Positions 5,877 to 10,037 of a stretch of DNA of 10,037 bases are shown here, piece by piece. The notes beneath the pieces are model-generated. The model ran no database searches. It worked only from the letters and a program-made list of their open reading frames with translations, and had not been told where the DNA came from. How positions within the stretch are numbered: position 1 is the stretch's first letter; the number at the start of each line of letters is the position of its first letter. The DNA comes from JAGQLF01 sp964437465 (GTDB taxonomy: Bacteria > Patescibacteriota > Dojkabacteria > J137): the NCBI GenBank assembly GCA_964437465.1, contig CAYTGI010000028.1, forward strand, positions 1 through 10,037, written 5' to 3'. Both the position numbers and the translations under genes were made by a program.

Positions 5877-6741
5877 AAACTCTCTCTACTCTCCCCCCTT
5901 CGATTTTTAGGCTTGGTGAATCAAGAGTTCCGTTTGGCATAGTTATCTCAGGCCACTTCTTTATTGTTTCAGCGCTTAACTTCTTTGATTTTGACCAAAG
6001 ATAGTCAAAAAAAGATTTTATTGAAGCACTGTAAGCATCGCTATCAATCATCATTCCCCAAGATTCATTTTTATAAGCACATGCATGGAAAACTTTATCT
6101 CCAATAATTGTAGTTCTCGTATACTGAGTAAATAATGGATGTTCAATGTATCTATAATCTCTTTGTTTCACAAAACCTGGATCTTCTCCTAATCTCTTCT
6201 TGAAAATAAACTTTACCCATTCGTTAATAGGCACAAGCTCTTTAATCTCATATGGATACTTATTCTTTAAATCATCTCTACCAAAAGCATTAAACGAGTT
6301 TAAATCAGTTATGATGTGTCTCGTTTGCGTAAGACTTTCAAAGCCTTCGCAAAAGTAAGCTTTTCTCGCCCCTTCTATTCCTTCCCAAAACATCTGTTCA
6401 GATTGACCTTTTTGATCTTTTGATTTATCTAAAAGTGAGGGGATTATAGAAGTAACGTCCTCTTCTAACTCTCGTAGCTCTGAGAATCTTTCTTTTAATA
6501 ACTGTTTTAGATGATTTGGATTATTTGGAACTATGAAGCTACTTCCACTACTCTGCTCTTGTGAAATTAAATCTAACTCTTTTAAATCACTAACTATGTC
6601 GTAAACTGTAGTTCTAGCAATTTTAGTTTTCTTAGAAAGATCTGAATGTGTAGTTTTCTCTTTTTTTAATATCGCTAGATAAACCTTTATCTGATTTTCA
6701 GTTAAACCAAACTTTTTTAATACAGATTTTATTCTAGACAT
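5875..6741 (-). CDS. TrmB-type transcriptional regulator
   Basis: Predicted DNA-binding regulator of the TrmB family. With the chosen ATG at 6741 the protein has 288 aa. Residues 1-75 form a winged helix-turn-helix: MSRIKSVLKKFGLTENQIKV leads into LSKKTKIARTTVYDIVSDLKELDLI, the classic TrmB recognition helix and wing. A coiled-coil-prone linker follows (LKQLLKERFSELRELEEDV), then a roughly 180-residue domain that may sense a ligand or protein; the sugar is unknown and may not apply. An in-frame GTG at 6756 would add five residues, but it overlaps the promoter: TTGACC, 17 bp, TAGACT, five bases, ATG, so the ATG start and leaderless message are preferred. The gene is 41 bp downstream of the yugP-like gene but has its own promoter. 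Its targets are unknown. Confidence 0.85.
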   Translation of the reverse strand: MSRIKSVLKKFGLTENQIKVYLAILKKEKTTHSDLSKKTKIARTTVYDIVSDLKELDLISQEQSSGSSFIVPNNPNHLKQLLKERFSELRELEEDVTSIIPSLLDKSKDQKGQSEQMFWEGIEGARKAYFCEGFESLTQTRHIITDLNSFNAFGRDDLKNKYPYEIKELVPINEWVKFIFKKRLGEDPGFVKQRDYRYIEHPLFTQYTRTTIIGDKVFHACAYKNESWGMMIDSDAYSASIKSFFDYLWSKSKKLSAETIKKWPEITMPNGTLDSPSLKIEGGRVERV

Positions 6742-6746
6742 ACTAA

Positions 6747-6775
6747 AGTCTAACACTGACGAGGATGTCGGTCAA
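6747..6775 (-). promoter_or_regulatory. Leaderless promoter of the TrmB-type gene
   Basis: On the minus strand TTGACC (6770-6775), a 17-bp spacer and TAGACT (6747-6752) lie five bases before the ATG at 6741. It is the best-matching leaderless promoter in the window and decides the start codon against the upstream GTG at 6756, which lies immediately upstream of the -10 box in the spacer. Confidence 0.7.
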
Positions 6776-6782
6776 ACTCGTA

Positions 6783-7469
6783 TTAATCTCTATTAGCTGC
6801 TTGAACTTGTAGATAGAAGTACAGCAATTGCCCTATAGATGAAACTAATGCAGCAACATAAGTCATTGCAGCAGCACTTAAAACAGCTCTCGCCCCTCCC
6901 ATTCCAGAAGAATCAATTAAGTTATATTTTTTAATCAAGTTCATACCTCTTCTACTTGCGTCTAATTCAAGAGGTAATGTAACGAATGTAAAAAGAGTTG
7001 TTAGAGAGAAAAAGATTAAACCAATCCATGCTAGTGATCCTAATGAGAATAAAAGACCAATCATTATTAGAATTATTCCAAGGTTTGATCCAATGTTTGT
7101 TGCAGGAACTAAAGCGGATCTAAACTTAAACATAAAACTTCCGCTAGCTTTTTGTTGAACATGACCGAATTCGTGAGCCACAACAGCAATATTGGCTATT
7201 GAAGTATTTCTTGCGTTGTCTTCTGAGAGGTTAACTAAATGGTTTCTAGGATCATAATAATCGTTAAGTTTTCCAGGTGTAGTTTTAAATCCAACATTAA
7301 AACCCTCTCCTTTGTTTATTAAATCAGCTACTTGCATTCCTGTCATATTCGTTCCTCCTGAAACTTTAGAAAATCTTCCGTAAGCATATCTTAAAAATGC
7401 TTGAGCTCCCAGTCCGATAAGAAGACCTGGTATTGCGAATAGTAAATATAGTGGATCAAAAAAAATCAT
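6783..7469 (-). CDS. yugP: YugP-type membrane zinc metallopeptidase
   Basis: Predicted Zn-dependent membrane protease of the YugP family (neutral zinc metallopeptidase, COG2738-type); 228 aa, the normal length. An N-terminal membrane helix (about 7-25) precedes a soluble segment with MTGMQVADLI and the family-typical LNDYYDPRNHLVNLSED (68-84). The zinc motif HEFGH is at 99-103 and a likely third ligand is Glu168 in LPLELDAS. Two hydrophobic segments at about 128-165 flank this, and TYVAALVSSIGQLLYFYLQ forms the last helix. The active site would face the cytoplasmic or membrane interface. Substrates are unknown; the family is usually linked to membrane protein quality control. No Shine-Dalgarno is seen. 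An array of six identical octamers begins 25 bases upstream of the ATG, where the -35 region would be. Confidence 0.9.
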   Translation of the reverse strand: MIFFDPLYLLFAIPGLLIGLGAQAFLRYAYGRFSKVSGGTNMTGMQVADLINKGEGFNVGFKTTPGKLNDYYDPRNHLVNLSEDNARNTSIANIAVVAHEFGHVQQKASGSFMFKFRSALVPATNIGSNLGIILIMIGLLFSLGSLAWIGLIFFSLTTLFTFVTLPLELDASRRGMNLIKKYNLIDSSGMGGARAVLSAAAMTYVAALVSSIGQLLYFYLQVQAANRD

Positions 7470-7493
7470 TTTTGTTTATTTAATTTGTAAATT

Positions 7494-7541
7494 GGTACTT
7501 TGGTACTTTGGTACTTTGGTACTTTGGTACTTTGGTACTTT
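7494..7541. repeat. Perfect tandem array, six copies of GGTACTTT
   Basis: Six uninterrupted 8-bp units occupy exactly 48 bp. Read from the minus strand the unit is AAAGTACC, and the array stands 24 bp upstream of the yugP-like start, overlapping its probable -35 region. Perfect units imply recent expansion or ongoing copy-number change. Confidence 0.9.
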
Positions 7542-7588
7542 ATAAATTATACTACAAACTAGCAGTATTCAGTCAAGAGTGCTAAAAA

Positions 7589-7617
7589 TTGCTTGTAGCT
7601 TGTTAAATAGATAAAAT
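7589..7617 (+). promoter_or_regulatory. Leaderless promoter of the 7623 gene
   Basis: TTGCTT (7589-7594), a 17-bp spacer and TAAAAT (7612-7617) are followed after five bases by the ATG at 7623. There is no Shine-Dalgarno. The geometry is identical to the TrmB-type gene promoter. Confidence 0.65.
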
Positions 7618-7622
7618 GGTTT

Positions 7623-8294
7623 ATGAAATCTATAGTCTTAGCTTTATTACTACTACCTATATTCATTTTACCAATAAATGCACAGGAATTACGACTTGAA
7701 AATGATCCTGAAACTGAGATGCTAATTGAGGCGGATCAGCCAACTGAAACTACAAGTACCCAGGATTTAGAAGTAGACTTAATTCAAAATACACAAAATC
7801 CTGCAAATAGAAATGTGACTTTTGAACTTGTTATAGATTCAAAAGTAAACTCTGACAGAGTCAGGATTGTTTGGGATGTTAGAGGAGTTAGCGCAGTTAT
7901 TAACAAAGATCAAGAAGAGGTAATACTCACTGTTAGAGATGGACAGAGATATGTATTACCTTTTACTATACGCCCAACAGGAGTTGGAGGTACTGAAGTA
8001 TCCGCAACAGCTCGAGTTGTTGGGGCAGGATCAGCACAAGTAGCTTCAGTCAGGAAAAATTTCGCCTCTAATGCATATGGAGATGTTGTTGAAATTGTAG
8101 ATAACACAGTAAGAATCCCTAGCGATTATCGTCAGGCTCAGACTGTTTATTATCTAACTAGATTCTCCCTTTACACAGTTGGGGGAATAGTTGGAATTGT
8201 AGGGTTATTTATAGGTTTTAAAAAGTTTGTTCGTTGGTATAAAAAGGATGAGATCGAGGCGTATGAGAAAAGTACTAAGGTACCTAGGTACTAA
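7623..8294 (+). CDS. Secreted protein with C-terminal membrane anchor (223 aa)
   Basis: I do not recognise the family. Residues 1-20 form a Sec signal peptide (MKSIVLALLLLPIFILPINA, cleavage before Gln21). An acidic, threonine-rich linker (about 25-55) follows, then a beta-rich domain (about 60-165) with alternating strands such as VTFELVIDSK, RVRIVWDVRG and EVSATARVVG, resembling an Ig-like or BatD-like extracellular fold. A single transmembrane helix is at about 183-199, and a basic and charged tail would remain inside. It is therefore a type I membrane protein of the cell surface. The last residues STKVPRY and the TAA stop are encoded by an 8-bp periodic repeat element, so the native C-terminus may have been replaced. 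It is divergent from the yugP-like gene, with a leaderless promoter just upstream. Confidence 0.75.
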   Translation: MKSIVLALLLLPIFILPINAQELRLENDPETEMLIEADQPTETTSTQDLEVDLIQNTQNPANRNVTFELVIDSKVNSDRVRIVWDVRGVSAVINKDQEEVILTVRDGQRYVLPFTIRPTGVGGTEVSATARVVGAGSAQVASVRKNFASNAYGDVVEIVDNTVRIPSDYRQAQTVYYLTRFSLYTVGGIVGIVGLFIGFKKFVRWYKKDEIEAYEKSTKVPRY

Positions 8295-8319
8295 AGTACC
8301 TGCCGGAGGCAGGCAGGCA
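8268..8319 (+). repeat. Composite repeat, copy 1 (GTAC octamers plus GC-rich tail)
   Basis: Octamers built around GTAC (AGTACTA, AGGTACCT, AGGTACTA, AAGTACCT) lead into TGCCGGAGGCAGGCAGGCA. The same arrangement, one octamer shorter and with a few substitutions, recurs in the same orientation at 9994-10037. It overlaps the 3' end of the 7623 gene. Confidence 0.75.
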
Positions 8320-8434
8320 TTAAGTAGTTCTTCTGATATAATCAAGTATTCCCCTTAATAAAATTAACTAGACGCGTTCGTGGTTCGAGAACCTCACCAT
8401 GACAGTTATGTTGACCTTGTCACCCTGAGGCTCA

Positions 8435-8464
8435 CCCTTGCGGGAGCATATTTGTAATATGCTC
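8435..8464 (-). repeat. 30-bp hairpin repeat, copy A
   Basis: On the minus strand it reads GAGCATATT-ACA-AATATGCTC followed by CCGCAAGGG. The 9-bp stem is perfect. It matches copy B at 26 of 30 positions in the opposite orientation. Confidence 0.7.
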
Positions 8465-8608
8465 ACATTTTTCTCTACAAGCTTTAAATACTTACTTAAA
8501 ATTATGCATTTGTGGAGAAAGGCTATGTGTCATTACTTGAGCATTGGTATTGGATCTCGGCTAGTGTTGATTGTGAGTTGAAAGTTAGCAATGAGTAGAG
8601 AACTAAAG

Positions 8609-8638
8609 GAGCAGGTTACAAACCTGCTCCCGCAAGGG
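8609..8638 (+). repeat. 30-bp hairpin repeat, copy B
   Basis: GAGCAGGTT-ACA-AACCTGCTC followed by CCGCAAGGG; one more G-C pair extends the stem outward. All four differences from copy A are in the stem and form two compensated base pairs (T-A to G-C and A-T to G-C), so the hairpin shape is conserved. Confidence 0.7.
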
Positions 8639-8699
8639 GAGGACATAGATATAAAGATAATTAATGCTTTTTTCATGGTAATAGACCTCTTAAAACTTA

Positions 8700-8830
8700 C
8701 AACTTATTACTTAAAACCCCCTCAAGTCTCCACAAACCGGCGCCAATATGATATAATAAGTATAGCATTATGCCACAAAGCTAATGCTAAGTTTTTAAAG
8801 TATGACGTTAAGTCTACAAAAAAGCACTAA
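8700..8830 (+). pseudogene. Possible remnant of a PIN-domain protein C-terminus
   Basis: A frame ending in TAA at 8828-8830 encodes QYDIISIALCHKANAKFLKY followed by DVKSTKKH. The spacing of an Asp, an Ile-Ala pair and a later hydrophobic-Asp resembles the last third of PIN-domain (VapC-like) nucleases, where D..h..A......hhT.D is typical. Upstream, the frame passes through hairpin repeat copy B and shows no PIN core, and there is no Shine-Dalgarno or leaderless promoter at the ATG 8591. I therefore treat it as a fragment at most. The resemblance is short and could be chance. Confidence 0.2.
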
Positions 8831-8880
8831 TTATAAAATTAGGTGCATCCTACTACGCTAAAGCTACGTAGGAAGATCCT

Positions 8881-8906
8881 TAACAACTGAACGTTTTATT
8901 AAAACT
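8881..8906 (+). repeat. Left inverted repeat of E3
   Basis: 18 bases (8881-8898) are exactly complementary to 9970-9987. Eight further bases, including a 3-base insertion, continue the match. Confidence 0.8.
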
Positions 8907-9280
8907 ATTTTACTTTCCAAATTCCTTGGAGGGATGAACTCTGTTCCTTTTTTATACAGAGATTTTAGGGCTTTTTGAGCTCTAGATTCTCTGTATAAAT
9001 AAGGGTACATAACAGCTCACCTCCCCAAAAAAAAGGATAAGAAAAAGAGGACCAAGGATCGAGAGGTTTTCGATTCAAATCTGAACTAGGACTTCATCGA
9101 ACCTGAGGGTGATCGAAGAAGTTAGCCTGCTGTAGGCGAAGCTAACCACGTTAGTGACTAGGTCAGCTAGATTAGATATTTATCCAATTCCAAGACTGGG
9201 ATAAATGTCAGAGATGATTCCTCTCATTAGGGAATGAACTCAATCTAGAGTAAGAGAAAGGGTCTTTTTGAACTCAATCA
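8907..9280 (+). ncRNA. Hairpin-rich leader region of E3
   Basis: About 370 bases without a gene but dense in local stems. They include TCCAA/TTGGA (8917-8931 area), TATACAGAGA (8953-8962) with TCTCTGTATA (8988-8997), ATCGA/TCGAT near 9058-9075, GTTAGC (9121-9126) with GCTAAC (9141-9146), ATTTATCC (9178-9185) with GGATAAAT (9199-9206), and ATTCC/GGAAT (9217-9235). Longer-range pairs also exist, such as 8980-8988 with 9242-9250. TGAACTCAATC is repeated at 9235-9245 and 9269-9279, the second just before the Shine-Dalgarno. It matches no RNA family I know; motif checks for group I and group II introns were negative. Confidence 0.4.
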
Positions 9281-9292
9281 GGAGAAACAACT

Positions 9293-9883
9293 GTGAAACA
9301 AACGAAATTGACAACTCTGGTAGTACTGCTTCTGCTCGTGATGGCACCGATGGTAGCCGCACAGGATGAAGAAGGCGAGCAATTTCTCGATCAGCGAGTC
9401 GCTGATGTCATCGCTGAATGCGAAGATGTTCGGGATCAGATTCTGAATGCAGAGCCAACATCTAAACTCGTGGAAGCGGTCGAGTCGTACGAGCAATGTG
9501 TCACGCAAGTCATCGCGAGTGCCATCCTTAATGGCGACCTGTCGGCTGAAGCAGAAGGAAGCGAAGAAGCTGAAAACGGCGGCATGGCTAGCATTGGCAA
9601 TTTCACACGAGAAGCCCCCTTGCTCCTCTATGAAACGAGAGTTCAAGTCACAATTCCATCCGGATATCAACTCGGTGACAGCATCTATGTGGCTGTACAA
9701 GAATACTACATTGTCGAATTGTATGTCACTGGAAATGGCGATATGCAGTACTTCGTCCTCAACATAAGTGGTGCCCGATCGCGTGTACTTACTATCGACG
9801 AATTGCCATTCTACATATGGTTCGATAACACTCGGAACATTATGGAAGGTGGATACATCAGCAATTTCCCAATCAATCGTTAG
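9293..9883 (+). CDS. Small secreted acidic protein of unit E3 (196 aa)
   Basis: I do not recognise the family. The GTG at 9293 is the start because AGGAG (9280-9284) lies eight bases before it. Residues 1-23 are a clear Sec signal peptide (MKQTKLTTLVVLLLLVMAPM, then VAA), probably cut just after. The mature protein is acidic. An alpha-helical first half carries two cysteines (43 and 69) that could form a disulfide, then an acidic linker (DLSAEAEGSEEAENGG). A beta-rich second half follows (TRVQVTIPSGY, DSIYVAVQEYYIVELYVTG, MQYFVLNIS, PFYIWFDNT). GC is about 50%, far above the 30-35% of the core genes, and codon choice differs, pointing to acquisition from another genome. It is the only gene of E3. 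No anchor or sorting signal is visible, so it is likely released or periplasm-like. Confidence 0.75.
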   Translation: MKQTKLTTLVVLLLLVMAPMVAAQDEEGEQFLDQRVADVIAECEDVRDQILNAEPTSKLVEAVESYEQCVTQVIASAILNGDLSAEAEGSEEAENGGMASIGNFTREAPLLLYETRVQVTIPSGYQLGDSIYVAVQEYYIVELYVTGNGDMQYFVLNISGARSRVLTIDELPFYIWFDNTRNIMEGGYISNFPINR

Positions 9884-9907
9884 AACTGAAGATAATGGAT
9901 ACATTTT

Positions 9908-9947
9908 GCTCGGTATGGAGTAATCAACATACACCCCCATACCGGGC
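9908..9947 (+). terminator. Hairpin after the E3 gene
   Basis: Bases 9908-9918 (GCTCGGTATGG) pair with 9937-9947 over 11 bp with one G-U wobble, around an 18-base loop, 24 bases after the stop. No T-run follows on this strand, so termination activity is uncertain; it may be a stability or processing hairpin. Confidence 0.4.
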
Positions 9948-9949
9948 AG

Positions 9950-9958
9950 AAAGGAGGT
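9950..9958 (+). other. Orphan Shine-Dalgarno-like sequence
   Basis: AAAGGAGGT is a perfect ribosome-binding consensus, but no start codon with an open frame follows before the inverted repeat. Its GGAGGT can pair with ACCTCC at 9019-9024 in the E3 leader, which resembles the 16S anti-Shine-Dalgarno. It may be a structural pairing strand or the leftover 5' end of a lost gene. Confidence 0.3.
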
Positions 9959-9969
9959 AGAAAAAGTTT

Positions 9970-9987
9970 TAAAACGTTCAGTTGTTA
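9970..9987 (-). repeat. Right inverted repeat of E3
   Basis: Exact reverse complement of 8881-8898; the match extends to 9965 with a 3-base deletion relative to the left end. Confidence 0.8.
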
Positions 9988-9993
9988 CACAAT

Positions 9994-10037
9994 AAAAGTA
10001 CTAAGGTACTAAAGTACCTGCTAAAGGCAGGTAGGCA
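9994..10037 (+). repeat. Composite repeat, copy 2
   Basis: Same order as 8268-8319: AAAAGTACTAAGGTAC, one octamer fewer, TAAAGTACCTGC, then a GGCAGGTAGGCA tail running to the window edge. It lies six bases outside the right end of E3. Confidence 0.75.

Larger units (their letters stand above)
8320..8880. other. Non-coding repeat-rich stretch
   Basis: About 560 bases without a convincing intact gene. It holds degenerate palindromic repeats near 8371-8432 (GGTTC-GA-GAACC, and TGTCACCCTGAGG), two inverted copies of a 30-bp hairpin repeat, and TTTCTCTACAA/TTGTGGAGAAA facing across about 20 bases (8471-8481, 8511-8521). Further on are a perfect 8-bp hairpin (8763-8770 with 8782-8789), a GCACTAAT/ATTAGGTGC hairpin, and CCTACTACGCTAAAGCTACG, typical of interspersed repeats. 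The density suggests decayed accessory DNA or a repeat hot spot. Confidence 0.6.
8881..9987 (+). mobile_element. Unit E3: 1.1-kb element with inverted-repeat ends and no transposase
   Basis: The left end (8881-8898) and right end (9970-9987) are perfect 18-bp inverted repeats beginning TAACAACTGAACG. Similarity continues inward to 8906 and 9965 with a 3-bp indel. Between them lie a hairpin-rich non-coding region and one GC-rich gene for a secreted protein. No transposase or integrase is present, so if mobile the unit would be mobilised in trans. I see no target-site duplication directly outside the ends, but a composite direct repeat (8268-8319 and 9994-10037) flanks the wider region. Alternatively the ends could be RNA panhandle strands rather than transposon ends. 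Confidence 0.5.

Noticed and set aside
6742..6756. GTG at 6756 as the start of the TrmB-type gene
   Set aside because: It overlaps the TTGACC-N17-TAGACT promoter that fits the ATG at 6741, and the family domain begins at that ATG.
7494..7541. The octamer array as a CRISPR array
   Set aside because: The units are contiguous with no spacers and only 8 bp long.
8591..8830. A 79-residue open frame as an intact gene
   Set aside because: It runs through hairpin repeat copy B, lacks a Shine-Dalgarno and a leaderless promoter, and shows at most a short PIN-like end.
9060..9085. tRNA-like T-arm (GATTCAAATC) in the E3 leader
   Set aside because: The supporting five-base stem is broken and no acceptor or anticodon arm fits around it. 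GGTTCGAGAACC near 8387 is a palindromic repeat, not a T-arm.
8907..9280. Group I or group II intron in the E3 leader
   Set aside because: GACTAGG and AGATATTTATCC loosely recall group I core elements, but the complementary P7 strands are absent and no group II domain V is seen.
8881..9987. E3 ends as integron attC or attI sites (TAACAA ... TTGTTA)
   Set aside because: The core pattern RYYYAAC/GTTRRRY is not met at either end, and the inverted repeats lie 1.1 kb apart rather than within one 60-150-bp site.
1..10037. Alternative genetic code with TGA read as an amino acid, since no gene here stops at TGA
   Set aside because: hisS, yugP-like and serB-like proteins are full length with no in-frame TGA, and roughly a dozen stops are too few to infer recoding in AT-rich DNA.

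Overview
The window reads like a chromosomal segment of a small-genome, AT-rich bacterium, most likely a member of the Candidate Phyla Radiation (Patescibacteria). The reasons are about 30-35% GC in the core genes, compact genes, mostly leaderless transcription (a -10 box five or six bases before the ATG with no Shine-Dalgarno), many short palindromic and 8-bp periodic repeats between genes, and one such repeat inside the histidyl-tRNA synthetase gene. The phylum is inference, because no rRNA gene is present. All intact genes end in TAA or TAG and the standard code gives full-length proteins.

Layout. Positions 3-209 hold the C-terminus of a membrane protein. Positions 227-781 hold a self-contained unit (E1): promoter, structured leader, Shine-Dalgarno-started 93-aa gene and terminator. 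Two unrecognised AT-rich genes follow (821-1252, 1299-1880). A second unit (E2, 1898-2488) has the same promoter-plus-leader motif as E1, a 99-aa gene and a structured tail complementary to its own leader. Then come hisS (minus), a SerB-type phosphatase (minus), a two-TM membrane protein (plus), a TrmB-type regulator (minus), a YugP-type membrane zinc protease (minus) and a secreted, single-TM-anchored protein (plus). From 8295 the window becomes accessory: about 590 bases of degenerate repeats, then a 1.1-kb element (E3, 8881-9987) with inverted-repeat ends, a roughly 370-nt hairpin-rich region and a GC-rich gene for a small secreted acidic protein.

How the parts relate. The core genes (hisS, serB-like, trmB-like, yugP-like and the membrane or secreted proteins) are individually transcribed housekeeping or envelope genes, not one pathway. 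The distinctive theme is three small-gene units (E1, E2, E3). Each has a Shine-Dalgarno, a long structured leader and ends that can base-pair with each other, unlike the leaderless core genes. I recognise none of their proteins. They are the best candidates for an undescribed cassette or regulatory-RNA system. A second theme is an 8-bp periodic repeat (unit roughly AAGTNNNN) at several gene ends, supplying stop codons and sometimes the final residues.
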